Below, piece by piece: positions 1 through 11,056 of a stretch of DNA of 64,000 nt (within the stretch, counting starts at the first letter, position 1; each line of letters begins with the position of its first letter). This DNA is from Cryptomeria japonica (Eukaryota > Streptophyta > Pinopsida > Cupressales > Cupressaceae): the NCBI RefSeq assembly GCF_030272615.1, contig NC_081412.1:140100747-140164746 (forward strand), given 5' to 3'. Made by a program: the position numbers and the translations under genes. The notes below the pieces were generated by a model that saw only the letters and a program-made list of their open reading frames with translations, ran no database searches and was not told where the DNA came from.

Positions 1-149
1 ACATTTAGTAGACAATTCTAATTGGAAAAATTGTGGCCCATAGATAACATAGCTATAATGAATCTCTATAGACCATATGTTTGACTAGAATTAATTTTTA
101 GTTAGAATTACTTAAATTCACTTGTGCTGATAAGTTGGCTTGAAACATG

Positions 150-631
150 ACACAATTTTGTGCTTTTACCTTATCTCTATATCTTTCCCTCTCTACATCA
201 GTCTCCATATCTCTATTACAAGTTATCTTTATCACCTTCTTTCTCTCTCACTCTTTCCCCCTCTAAATCTCTCTATATTTATCTATATCTCCCTATCTCT
301 CCCTCTCCTTCTCTATCTATCTCTTATTATCTTTAACTCTCTCTTATTCACCACATCTATGTTTCTCTATATCTCAATCTCTTTATTTATCTCTCCCTTT
401 ATCTCCCTCTCACTCTTGTGTCTCTTTCTATTCCCATCTCTCTCTCCCATCTCTTTATCTCTTTCTACCAATACATTTCTCTACCTCTGTCTATATCTCT
501 CTATCTCTCTCCTTATCTCTCTACATCACCCTCTATCTCTCCCTCTCTCTATCTTCTTCATCTCTCTCTATATATCCCCCTCTCTACACCCATCTATCTC
601 TCTAACTCTACCTCTCCCCTTTTATCTTCCC

Positions 632-719
<88 letters not shown>

Positions 720-892
720 ATCCATCTCCATCTCCATCTTTATCTACCTCTCTATTTCTATCTCCTTATCTCCCTTTTTCTCTTCCTTCCTTTATCTCAT
801 CTCCATCTCCATCTTTATCTACCTCTCTATTTCTATCTCCTTATCTCCCTTTTTCTCTTCCTTCCTTTATCTCTCCATCTCTCCCTAATGCA
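150..892. repeat. CT-rich low-complexity tract with (CT)n core
   Basis: The stretch is almost pure pyrimidine on the plus strand, with a perfect (CT)n run at about 636-716. A 75-bp tandem duplication follows: the block starting near 741 recurs from about 816. Long reading frames here encode only Ser/Leu/Pro/Ile runs dictated by the repeat, so I do not call a gene. Confidence 0.95.
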
Positions 893-1324
893 AACATGAC
901 AATATGAGCCTAATTGTCTTCCCGATTCAAAGGTTTTTTTTCAATAATGTTTGGGTCCTTGTAAGTGGATGCATAGTTGCTTTGAAGATATCACTTCTCC
1001 ATTGAAACCTATGTTGAAAAAAAATATTATGTACTTCACAAATGTTTGAAAAAAAATAGACCAAGATTTTTCCTAATTTACCTTCCACACTTCTTCAGTG
1101 TACCCATTGCACACCAAGGTGCAATTACTAGTCCTATTTCTTGTGACAATACTATGGGTGATAAAGCTACTTGAATTTTTATAATAATAATTTAAAAAAT
1201 ACATAAAATTATAAATATCAAACATATAAAAAGATTAAATGTATAGCTTTAATTGACTCATTTATACAATGATAAAATTATATGTATAGAATAATTATTA
1301 TGAATAATAATATATGTTATTATT

Positions 1325-1359
<35 letters not shown>

Positions 1360-1469
1360 ATTCATTAATTATTACATGCATATTTATACATAATACTAGT
1401 TATCATATTTATTATTCTATTTAATAAATTAATAATAATATCTGTATACTGATTATAATTATAAAGTTA
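893..1469. other. Non-coding AT-rich spacer with a (GTT)n microsatellite
   Basis: No coding potential is visible. The only structured element is a (TTG/GTT)n run at about 1327-1359, preceded by a few TAT/TTA triplets. The rest is AT-rich sequence without recognisable repeats. Confidence 0.7.
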
Positions 1470-1604
1470 TTATTATTTTATTTTTTGATAGGTAATGGGC
1501 TGAAGCCGATAAGGTGTACATACTCTACCCCCTTTGTGGGATTTGAACTTGTGACCTCTATTTCAAGAGCATAAATTCTCCACCACTAGGCCAACTCAAG
1601 TTGT
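1470..1604 (-). mobile_element. tRNA-derived SINE, minus strand
   Basis: Read on the minus strand, the element starts with a tRNA-like head. It has a box A-like TGGCCTAGTGGTGG (about 1580-1593) and a box B-like AAGTTCAAATCCC (about 1538-1550), followed by a short body. The 3' end reads GGCTTCAGCCCATTACC and then an A/T-rich tail near 1470-1487. The plus-strand flanks AGTTATTATTATT (1465-1477) and AGTTATTACTATT (1612-1624) look like a 13-bp target-site duplication with one mismatch, though both lie in AT-rich DNA. The 3' end matches that of the SINE at 9028-9309, so the two belong to one family or share a LINE-derived tail. Confidence 0.75.
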
Positions 1605-1624
1605 ACTATATAGTTATTACTATT

Positions 1625-2640
1625 ATTATATATGTAGATTAAAAATTATTGTACATGGAGCTTTAATTTTAATTTGGCGTATTTTATTTTTTGTAAAACC
1701 TTTACTATACATATCTAGTATTTGTTACATGCACAAATCATTATTGTTACAATGTTGTTTAACTAACCAATATGTTATAGATTTTACTTGACAGGAACTA
1801 GATGCAATGCATCTTTTGTTTGCTTACTAAGGAAAAGCATTTTATGTTTTAACATTTAAATATAGATGCTTCAAGGTCAAACTTTTATCAATACTATTTG
1901 TCAGAAGATTTACTATAATATTGCTACAATTATTATTTAAAGAATTTCATAGTATTATTTAATCGATGTCAACATTTTAATATTATTACTACAATTTATA
2001 AAAGTTCAAAATTTAATACAAAAACACTATGGTAGGAACCAAATGCGTCTCTTGTTTGAATATCATTTACATAATTGCAAAAAGGAACATTTATATTTGA
2101 TGCACTAAAATAAACCTATAACTATGTATTCCTCCTAAAAACATTTGCATACTATATTTATTATCTTTTACTTTTATATAGTTTATTTCGTTGTTTTACT
2201 CTAACATCTCTAAAGATCTAAAATGCATGTATGCATATTAGATAAAGATCAATACCTAAGAGGAGCCATGAGGTAGAATATCTTACAATGGGAAGATGGG
2301 ATAAAATATACATGTCACCATGTATTACCAAACTAATTAATTAATTAATTAGGTCCCTTTTTTTAACTTATATTTAAGCTAAACTTATACGTGTTCTTTT
2401 GTCTCATAGCATCAATGAGAACACATGTCATGATCTTATATAATCCTTGCCCAAGGTTTTATCTAGGGTTTTTTTCTAATTTTTCCTTTTATAAAGATTC
2501 ATTATTATTCATTATAATCATTAAGATGCTTTTTTGGATCGATATAATTCTCAAGGTTACATAACAAATCTTTATTTTCTCCTTTGTGATAGGTGTTTTG
2601 ATTATATTGATGATTTTGGGAGTGATGGGATTTAAACCCC
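1625..2640. other. Non-coding AT-rich stretch
   Basis: I see no gene, RNA or classifiable repeat. A short (TTAA)n-like run lies near 2335-2350. Part of the right side may be the unrecognised 5' region of the gag element that follows, but I could not locate its 5' LTR or primer-binding site. Confidence 0.5.
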
Positions 2641-3349
2641 AACTTAGTAATAAAGCACTAAAACTATGATTTTTTATCTCTGTTTGAGAGATTTAGCCTT
2701 GAACAAAAAATTGTGCATCTTAGATTAAAATAGACCTCACCATTGCATCCAAAACATCTAAAAAGCCTAGAAATGCATATTATAGACATTTTCAAAGTTT
2801 GTGTAGTGATTTTGCTCATGACCAAAGACTGATGGCTAAATTGTTTACCCGAACCTTTAGAGATAAAGCTTTGCAATGGTATTGTTCTTTGTCTCCTTAT
2901 TTTGTTACATCATTTCAACAATTGGCTAATGCTTTAATTCAAAAAATTCAAAATCATATTGGTCCTAAAATTGCTTAGACTGATTTGATTCATCGTAAGC
3001 AAGGAGTTAAAGAAAAAGTGACTGATTTAATTGGTAGATATAAACATTTGCATTCTCAAATTGCTTATCAAGTGGTTGATTATGATGTTCAAATAATTTT
3101 TATTGCTAATTTACAAAAAAAATTAGAGAGATACTTCTATTTTCAGAGTTTACTTTCTTTATGCAATTGTGTGTAGTGCTTCATAATTATTAGTTTTAAG
3201 TGAGATAATTTGAATCATCTCCTTCAATGGCTCTAGTTGATAAGAATGAGGGTGCTCAACAATCATTTGTGAAGTTTAAACTAAACAAGGGTTACGTCAA
3301 GATAAATAACAACATCAACGCTCAAGTTGCAACCACGACATCAGGCGTG

Positions 3350-3354
3350 GTCCC
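3350..3354. repeat. Left target-site duplication GTCCC of the solo LTR
   Basis: The 5-bp direct repeat immediately before the LTR start is identical to 5121-5125. Five base pairs is the usual stagger of plant LTR-retrotransposon integrases. Confidence 0.88.
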
Positions 3355-5120
3355 TGTAGTCACATAAATCTATCCACTTAATTAAATGAATATTTAGTAT
3401 TTATTTGATTATTTAACCATCAATCAATAATTAATTAAATTAATATTTAATTAATTCATCTTAACCCTCTTCTCTTATTAATTAAATAAATTATTCAATT
3501 TATTTGATTTAATTCACTTAACCAAATTCAGGCCATTAATTAAATAAATAAATCATATTTGTTTAATTAAATCTTCTCTCACATTTAAATTAATATTTAT
3601 ATTTATTTAAATCCTCAAAATCCCATCTCTCACATTTAAATAAATTAACATTTATTTAAATCACCTTTATCCGCCACCCACTTGTATTTTCGTACAAATG
3701 CAAGTTGCACAACTATTTTAAATAAATAAATAATTTATTTAAAATCCTATTTATCCTCACCCACTTGAAACCTTTAATGGTTTCCCTTAAAGTCTTCAAA
3801 CTTAATGGCTTCCTTCTAGAGTCTTCTCAAACCTTTAATGGTTTCCCTTAAAGTCTTCAAACTCAATGACTTCCTTCTAGAGTCTTCTTAAGCCTTTAAT
3901 GGTTTCCCTTAAAGTCTTTAAATTAATGGCTTCCTTCTAGAGTCTTCTTAAGCCTTTAATGGTTTCCCTCAAAGTCTTCAAGCATTTAAATGGTTTATCT
4001 TCCTTTTTCTCATGTAAATAAATTAAGATTTATTTAAATCCAAAATTCACATTCACATTTAAATAAATTAATATTTATTTAAATATCTATCCAAATGCAA
4101 ATTACACCATTTAATTGAAATAAATGATTTTATTTTAATTGAAAATCCCAAAATTCCTCCCACTTGCATCCTCCTACAAAATCCACTTGCAATCCTAACC
4201 CCCTTCTAGATTCTTCTAACCCCTTCCTAATTAGCCTAATCCATCCCCTAAATATTGTCACATTCCTAAGCAACTTAGAGTCATTAAGACTTTAAGTCTT
4301 CAAATGGTTAACCTCTAAAGTCTTCCAAACCATTAAAGACTCTTACATAACCATTTATGGTTAACTCACCTTTTACCTTTGGTTAGAGACTTTCCTCTAA
4401 CTTAACCATCCTTTTGACTCATGGGTCTCTTCAAAGCATTTATTTCTTTGACTAAGGTAACCATTTAACCCTTGCACATTCATTTATCCTTTGGATAAAA
4501 GGAATATCCATTAACCTAGCCTTAACCCAACCCCCTAGGGTAACCGTCATGTCCCCTCAAGCATTTAATGCCCCTTATCTCTCCTCTCAAGCCTCCTCAT
4601 GGTGACACTTGTCAACATGGGATTGGGTTGAAAGTCTCACATGGATTGAATATCTTCCAATCCTAACCCTTGTTAAGATTGCTCAATCTTAACCCTTCAT
4701 TTCCCCATTTCTTCTATAAATAGAACCCTTCTCCTCAAGCAAAGAAGGAAGCATTAGAGTATTGTTGTTATACTGGTATTAGCATAGAGCTTTTTCATAG
4801 CATCACTATCTACACTTGCATAGCATTTATTTATCATTTTCAACCATCTTGAATCTCCATATGGCATCCATGGCTAGTGCTAAAAGCTGAGAGCTACACT
4901 CATGTGGAACTTGGAGAGGAGAGGAACAAGAGAGGAGCAACTATGAGCATCTTGATTAGCTATTTTATTATATGTTTATATGCTATCTATTTCATGCTTA
5001 ATATCTCTCTTGATATGCCTGTTTAGGATAATCTTTTGTTGCTAACACTAACGTTTATTTCTTGTGCTCTTGTGTGTGTTGCCATCAAATAGATTTTCTA
5101 ATCCTTTTTGCAGAGCATCA
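3355..5120 (+). mobile_element. Solo LTR with a 5-bp target-site duplication, inside gag
   Basis: The 1766-bp element begins TGTAGTCACATAAA and ends GCATCA, the TG...CA boundaries of an LTR. It is flanked by the direct repeat GTCCC at 3350-3354 and 5121-5125. Removing the element and one GTCCC rejoins the interrupted gag frame. A promoter-like TATAAATA lies at 4715-4722. A minisatellite of about 61 bp occupies 3767-3990. There is no internal retrotransposon sequence, so this is a solo LTR left by LTR-LTR recombination. It is related to the solo LTR at 23803-25260 (same TGTAG start, same TATA context, similar CATTTAATGC block). Strand is inferred from the TATA box. Confidence 0.9.
3767..3990. 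repeat. About 61-bp minisatellite inside the solo LTR
   Basis: Units start with CCTTTAATGGTTTCCCT at about 3770, 3832, 3893 and 3952 and carry AAAGTCTTCAAA and CTTCCTTCTAGAGTCTTC. This gives about 3.5 imperfect copies. The related LTR at 23803-25260 does not show the array, so it expanded within this lineage (inference). Confidence 0.85.
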
Positions 5121-5125
5121 GTCCC
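5121..5125. repeat. Right target-site duplication GTCCC of the solo LTR
   Basis: This is the matching copy immediately after the LTR terminal CA. The interrupted gag reading frame resumes here. Confidence 0.88.
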
Positions 5126-5539
5126 TTTATCCAAATACTTTAGAAAAACATTTACTCCTCTTTTTGAGTCTTTGCATAGTATAATGTTGAGGTTGATAAA
5201 TGCTAATGTGTTTAAACTTCCTCCCATCAAGCTAATTGATACTTCTAAACCATTTCCATCTTACCATGATCCAAAAGCCTTTTGTCAATATCACTCTCAA
5301 CCTCACCATGATACTTAGAAATATTATATATTGAGGAATAATATTCAAGACTACATTTATAGAATTACTATATTTATAGTTGGTGTGAATGACAAGGGAA
5401 ACAAGTCTGTAGCTCCTCCAAATCTTCACCAATTATTTGCCTTCTCACTTTACTAATGTTGTTGAGTCGAAGTCTCTCGCCTTTTCTCCCAATGACCTTG
5501 GTATGGAGTAAAATAATGTTGTGAATCTTGTGGATAAAA

Positions 5540-6060
5540 CTATACCTCCTAAAGATCTATGTATTACTTTTGATCCTAGTGAGACTATTATTGCACATGA
5601 TGGCCCATTGTATATCACTGCAAAGATAAAGACAAACTCTCATGAGGAGTGCTCGTTACTACAGTGTGTATGGTGAATGTGATTACTAGAGAATATATTT
5701 ATACTTTACAATTGCATCAAGTTCCATATGATAAATCTGATGTTATGGTCAAGGTGTATGATGGTTTCTCTTGCCCTACTATTGGCTCTATTACTCTCCC
5801 CATTAGGTTGGTACTAAGTTCTAAGATGCAATTTTTGCTATCATTCCTACGTTGGATCAATTTTGTGTGAAGTTGGGACATCCTTAGCTCTCTTCCATGA
5901 AACCTATTCCTTCTATAATCCATAAATGTTTAAAATTCCCTCATAATGGCACTATCGTAACAATGAATCATAGCCTTTGTCATTCCATAGTGAAGCATGG
6001 TAATTTCACCCTTGATTATTTTTGGCATCAACAACTTGAACCTCTTAAGCCTTGAAGTGG
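5540..6060 (+). pseudogene. Retropepsin-like (aspartic protease) region of the gag element
   Basis: Downstream of the gag knuckle the translation contains a run typical of the retropepsin region of plant Ty3/gypsy elements: VYDGFSCPTIGSITLP, then in another frame CVKLGHP, and then a FPHNGTIVT-like stretch ending near 6050. The frames change between these motifs and stops are present, so the gene is dead. In an active element this domain would cleave the gag polyprotein. The identification is by pattern only. I cannot point to a clean DTG/DSG active-site triad. Confidence 0.6.
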
Positions 6061-7698
6061 CATCCTTTTCTTATCTTATCAGAAGTGGAAAAATAATATG
6101 ATCATGTCCTTAAGTAAGCCTATAGATCCTATACCTATGGATATTCCTCCTCCCCCAAATGGACTTGGTATTATTCCTACTCCTCATATTCCTCTCATAT
6201 ATACCTCATTCCCACTTCTACATCTTAAAAAGGAAAGCGATTGGCATCTCCTATGTCTCAACCTAGTAGAGCTTCTCTTGGTCCTCCTCCTTTAAAGAAA
6301 AATAAGAAGCCTATGTCCATTGATCCTCAACCTTAACAAGTCTTGACTAAAACTAAAAGGGACTATTGTGTGAGAGAATGCCAACAAAGACATTGTGCCA
6401 AGGCTTGTGAAGCTGCTTCCCAAAACATTTCCTCCCCGAAGACACCAAATGTTGACTCGATCCCATGTGTATAGCCTTCGCCTAACATTGGGGAGGAAGT
6501 TTAACATAATCACCAAGATTAAAAATGCTTAAGAAAAATGGTGATATGGATGATGATGTTGTTCATGCTAACAATATTAATTCGAATGATAATGATGATA
6601 TGTATGAGCTTATTGATGTTAATCATGACTTATCTTCACATTTTTCAAAAGCATTGACACTAGCTCCTAGTTACAAACAAAATGACTCATCATTAGAGCA
6701 TGGTCCTCATTTGGAACTTGTAGTAGATCCATATTTTGTGATTGAAGTGGCTTCTCTTGCATCTTGTCCACTATCCCTAAATGGTGCTCAACAAGATTGG
6801 GAGGCAGATGATTTACTTGATTAGCTTCATTCGTGTCACAGATTCTCTCTTGTGTGTTTTCTTATTTGTAATGTGCTTCCCCCATGATGTATTGCTTGAT
6901 ATGTTTTTGTGCTATGTTAGGTTCTCTTTGGATGACCCTTGTTACACTGTTGGTGTAAGGTAATAAAGAAGTAAAATATGTTGTGACATTCTTCTATTTG
7001 AATCTCAGTTCTTCAATATGTTATCCCTTGTGTTGTCTACTTGGGGACGATGCAAAGCATTGAGATCTCTTTTGGTCTCTTCCATGTTGACTCCAAAAGA
7101 CACATGTTCCCTTCTTCCAATGTGCTTGTAGTTCCACTACCTTTGGGGGTGAGGTCAATTTAATATAAATATTATTAATATTCATTATTTATCATAAGAG
7201 CATACTGACCCCAAAGTTAGTGGATTCCTTATGTGATATATATATTTTTTGACCATTATCCTTTGATTTGTCCTTTCTTGGGGGCATCTCATTGTGGTAA
7301 CGTTATTGCATTTTGGATGCATGCTACCTTAAATCAATTTCTCTTGATAAGGAATATGCAATTTCTTTAACATGGGGGCGTACACTTCGCTCACTACTAC
7401 ACTTTATGCACACACTATGACATGTTTCCATACTCCAATTACTTTGCAAACTAAGCCTTTTGCTTTGTAATTTGGTATTTTTCTTTTTCATGACTTGTAG
7501 GAAGAAAATCATACTAGGATAGTACATCCATGTGTTCCCTCTCCTTCTCTTATGTCGTCCCTTTGATCTCAATATTAGAGTAGTGAGATCCTAAAGTCCT
7601 TGGGGGCTTAGTGTGTCTTGTCTCTTTGATATCTTGATAGAAGTTTTTCAATGCAACTTTGTACTTTATCATCAGTATGCTTAGTCTCATACTCATAA
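6061..7698 (+). other. 3' internal region of the gag-protease element, no RT or integrase
   Basis: After the protease region there is no YxDD reverse-transcriptase core, RNase H or integrase HHCC/DDE pattern in any frame I followed. A 99-codon frame at 6525-6824, rich in Asp/Asn, has no recognisable domain and may be a remnant of a tail region. From about 6830 to 7700 the sequence is non-coding and leads directly into the polypurine tract. The element therefore looks like a gag-only, non-autonomous type, or one that lost pol by deletion. Confidence 0.5.
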
Positions 7699-7714
7699 TA
7701 AAGTGGGGGCTAAA
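7699..7714 (+). promoter_or_regulatory. Polypurine tract of the gag element
   Basis: AAAGTGGGGGCTAAA lies immediately upstream of a TGTAGCATCC LTR start. This is the expected position and composition of the plus-strand primer for reverse transcription. Confidence 0.7.
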
Positions 7715-8700
7715 TGTAGCATCCTAAATTGTAATCACCTACAATTCTTTCCTCACCTAGGCCTCATTTTCCATCTTCCAAGGCCTGATTGCGATGTTGA
7801 TTATGCTCACACCACTTACCTATTCCACATTTTCATTAATTTCATAGTTTCACCCCATTTTCAGAGTCCTAATTTTCAAGACCAGAGCATACCACACCCT
7901 GGTCCTAAATTAGGACCAAGGCATATCATGCCTTGAGCCTCTTAATTGGGCACCAAATTGCACCCCCCTAATGGTTATCATTGATGAGCGGGAATTTTGA
8001 TCCCGTGTCGGCTTGTTGCAAAAATTTAATTTGATTTTTGACAGATAAGTATAAAAGGAGGTGTACTGCTCTCATTTCTAACCTAACGAATTGAAATCAA
8101 GATCTACACTCTAAAAAATTCAAGTGAGAAAGCAATATGTCATTCATCAAGCATTGGAGTAGAAGTGAAGTCAAGTTCAAGCATTGAAGATGACATTCAT
8201 GATCAATGTTTTAGAAGACATCCTACATAAAATCCTAATTTCTTTGTGTGAAGACAAACAAAACTTCATCAAGGTAAACATTGCAGTTTTCAACATTACA
8301 TTTCAGATTCAGTCTTTCCCTCAAAAGGAAAGTACTTTACTTCAGTCTTTCATTATATTTGTCAATTCAATTTATGGTTAATTCCAAAACCAGGATTTGA
8401 CCTAAGGCAAACCCCTATTCCCAACATATTTCCATTTCTTTCTATGTGCAGGAAACAAGTTTGGAGTTGTACTCGGAAAAATTTGACAAAGTCAACAGTG
8501 GCAAACATGTCAACTTTCAACGATGGAAAATTTGGAGGACCAGGGAAAATCTATACTACCTGGTCCCAAAAAATGAGGCCGATCTTTTGGGAATAGGTCC
8601 GACACGTCTTCTTTTACCTAGATCCAAGTTTGTGGCTCAGTGGGATATCTATAGCTTACAGTTTATGTCATATTGCTTCAATATTTTATTGTTTTGTTGA
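7715..8700 (+). mobile_element. 3' LTR of the gag element (right boundary approximate)
   Basis: The LTR begins TGTAGCATCCTAAATTG directly after the polypurine tract. It contains TATAAAAGG at 8050-8058, a plausible promoter that would place the R region just downstream. I could not fix the terminal CA or find a matching 5' LTR, so the right end is uncertain to a few hundred bases and the element may be truncated at its 5' side. The 84-codon frame at 8446-8700 has no recognised domain and I treat it as incidental. Confidence 0.6.
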
Positions 8701-9011
8701 ATCTAATCATAATTTTGTCTCTTTCCCACAAGGATTGATCGTAGATCTATTGGGTTCAACCCTCTTTCAATGTGGTGGTGTTAATAGGGCTAGTTAGTGG
8801 TTTTATTATCTTAAACCCTAATTCTCAATTTCCTACCAATACAATTATTTATACAATCATAATAGATTTTAATATTAAATAATTCTTATTTATATTAAGA
8901 TTATAATATAATTCTTTTTATCCATAAGCTAGACATAAGGGATTTATACCCCATATAATCTCTAATATAGTAAAAGTGCATGCCCTAAAATTAGGAGTGC
9001 ATAAAGAAAGT
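8701..9011. other. Non-coding AT-rich spacer
   Basis: No gene or classified repeat is visible between the presumed LTR and the SINE target duplication. Part of it may still belong to the LTR, whose right end is unresolved. Confidence 0.5.
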
Positions 9012-9325
9012 AATAATGCTTATCATCAAGTCCAAGGGGTTGAGCTTAACTGGTTAAAAACACTGGGTTCTCACTATGGAGACCCAAGTTCAATTCCCAA
9101 TAGGGACATCTGAAGTGGAATTCTAAGCTGTGACTCTTGGCCTTTCATAGGATGGGGAAGGTCTTGGGGTCAATCTAATCAAACATAATAATAATAATAA
9201 TAATTCAAAGATATGTAATGGGGATGGGGCCCTCTACTGTGTCCCCATTGGTTAATAGCTCTAGACAAAAGCTATTCAGGCTTCGGCCAATTACCGATCA
9301 AAATAAATAAATAATGCTTATCATC
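9012..9325 (+). mobile_element. Full-length-looking tRNA-derived SINE with 16-bp target-site duplication
   Basis: The body at 9028-9309 has a tRNA-like head with box A-like GCTTAACTGGTTA and box B-like AAGTTCAATTCCC. A unique body follows, with a (TAA)n run at about 9188-9202, and then the 3' end GGCTTCGGCCAATTACC and an A-rich tail. The flanks carry a perfect 16-bp direct repeat, AATAATGCTTATCATC, at 9012-9027 and 9310-9325. This is typical of LINE-machinery (target-primed) insertion. It resembles the Au-type plant SINEs in the 3' end (recall, not searched). A recent insertion is suggested by the undamaged duplication. Confidence 0.88.
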
Positions 9326-9419
9326 TAACAAATAACTACTATCCTTAAAATACCTACCAACCCATCAAAACATGGGTTTAGAGAAAAATTACAAATTATA
9401 AATTTTTCTTCTTCTAGGA

Positions 9420-10390
9420 TGACCTTAATGTCATTTAAAGTGTTTTTTGTGAGGATTTATTTCTTTTCACCTCAATCCAATCTAGATTTGGGTGTGGGGG
9501 ATTCTCCAAAGTCTGCTCCACCTCATCTGATAAGGTATCATTACCTTTACCAAGAGCTTAAGACCCTATAGAAATCATAGCCAAATTCTCAGTCCTAAAG
9601 CTCTTGCTATCATTAGCAATAATTGACTTAGGAGAGTTTGAAATACCATTAAAAATATGAGAAGTTGAAAGTAACTTGAGAAGGGGATAGATCAAATTTT
9701 TGTTTGATATCAAGAATATTATAGAAAGGTACCATAACATTATGGGGATTAGGAGAAATTATATAATGATGGTTTTCAAGCCTAATCCATTAGGTAGGCT
9801 TGTCTCTTGAAGCCTAAAGACCCCTCACATGAACTTCCTTTTTGCATTGTGCAATAGTGTGATCTACTGAAAAAAATTCCTCGAAAGGGATTTTTTTCGT
9901 TGTCTAGTGGCTTCCTCCAAGTTTTATTTCCCCCTTTTAAATATATCTTAGTAAATAGCCCTTTGGAAAGGTCCATTTCAATGCATATATGCACACCAAT
10001 AGAGCTAGCAGAATTGATTGTCTCCTTAGACGAGCAATAATACTTCCTATGGTCGTTGCCAATTACATGCAAAGAATCAAGTTCCCTAAATTGCATGGGG
10101 AGATAGAAGATGGTATTCAAAAGAGAAAGAATTGTATATTGGGTCAAAGGATGGGAACCAAGGCTTTAGGCACAAAAAGTCACCATTGAGGAACCAAATG
10201 CCATTTTCCAACACCTTTTTATCTTCAAGAGATTGAAACTCAAGGATGAAGAAGCCCCTAGGACAAGCGTAAATGCTTACTTCCTCCAAGAAGCCCTCCT
10301 TCCAAAATTCAAAGATCCATACATGGATATCCCACAACTTTGGCCATGATTTGGTGAATTTGCTAATGAGAGTGTGCTCCATTAGAAATT
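9420..10390 (-). pseudogene. LINE (L1-type) ORF1 relic with DUF4283 domain
   Basis: On the minus strand, translation from about 10382 gives features of DUF4283, the N-terminal domain of plant L1 ORF1 proteins: WDIHVWIFEFWKEGF, then CPRGFFILEFQSLEDKKVL, then LKPWFPSFDP. It continues in another frame (10147-9782) with LDSLHVIGN, then ICIEMDLSKGLFTKIYL, then a degenerate zinc-knuckle region near 9830. ORF1 proteins bind the element RNA. Here the gene is frameshifted within the first 100 codons and fades out below about 9550. No endonuclease or reverse transcriptase follows, so this is a 5' fragment. Confidence 0.75.
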
Positions 10391-10972
10391 ATTCATTGAC
10401 ATGTGTATTGTTGCTTAAACAAATATTTGGGATCAAATCTAAATGATAGAAAGGTAACATACTGCTTAGGTTGATTGTTACCCCCAAAGGAGTAGAGGGA
10501 AGGAGGGGATTGGGGAAAAAATGGGTTGTTGATTAGTCCTCTAAAAATGAAGATACCCTAGTAGCACAATCCTGCATGAAGATTAGGTCAGGGAAGGACA
10601 AATCACCGACGAAGCCTTGGTCAACTAGAAATTTGCTCATTTGTAGGGCTGAATATTGGTGCCCACTTTTAGGGCATCCTTAAAGTTGTGTGAGACTTCC
10701 CATGGTCATGAAGATGAAGAAAAACCAAAGCATCATGGATGAACAACCCTACTATCCATCGTCAATGTGCTAGATTGAAGGGAAGAAACAACATTACATA
10801 ATGCAAGAATGTGTGAGAAGGATTTCGTTGTCGAATGAAACAATGTGAGTGCAAAACCTAAGAAGCTTTTGATATATAAATAAATAATTAAATATATATA
10901 ATATAAAAAATAAAAATAAATAAATAAATAATATTATATTATAATATAATCATAATAGTATATCTTATTGCC
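10391..10972. other. Non-coding spacer, AT-rich at the right
   Basis: I see no gene. The last 110 bp (about 10870-10960) are AT-rich with (TAAA)n-like runs, just outside the left end of the large transposon. AT-rich microsatellite-like sequence is a plausible insertion target. Confidence 0.5.
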
Positions 10973-10973
10973 A

Positions 10974-11024
10974 GGGTAAGTGCACAAAGATGTGTATAAA
11001 AAGGGTGGGTATAAGTGGACACTT
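10974..11024 (+). repeat. Left terminal inverted repeat
   Basis: It reads GGGTAAGTGCACAAAGATG, then an A/G-rich spacer, then AAGTGGACAC. The reverse complement of 23689-23731 starts GGATAAGTGCACAAAGATG and also reaches AAGTGGACAC, with a shorter spacer. A T-rich run (11024-11056) follows. Confidence 0.75.
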
Positions 11025-11056
11025 TTTTTTTTTTTTTCTTTTTTTTCTTTTTTTTC

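Larger units (their letters stand above)
2700..5330 (+). pseudogene. Ty3/gypsy-type gag relic, split by a solo LTR
   Basis: Conceptual translation from about 2775 gives a retrotransposon gag (PF03732-like) signature, including TRTFRDKALQWYCSL and, further on, GRYKHLHSQI. There is an in-frame TAG near 2976 and further lesions after about 3140. The frame runs to 3354, is cut by the inserted solo LTR at 3355-5120, and resumes at 5121. It continues with LEKHLLLF and the gag C-terminal region, where FCQYHSQPHHDT resembles the usual CxYHxxxGHxTxxC knuckle. The gag would normally form the cytoplasmic virus-like particle. It is clearly non-functional: stops, a frameshift and a 1.77-kb insertion. The family identification rests on motif recall. 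Confidence 0.75.

Noticed and set aside
140-907. Long Ser/Leu-rich reading frames (up to 255 codons)
   Set aside because: They are produced by the CT-rich repeat in every frame. There is no start context, domain or non-repetitive composition.
1538-1593. tRNA-like sequence with A and B boxes
   Set aside because: The head lacks a complete cloverleaf and continues into a SINE body and tail, so it is a SINE promoter, not a tRNA gene. The same applies to 9028-9095.
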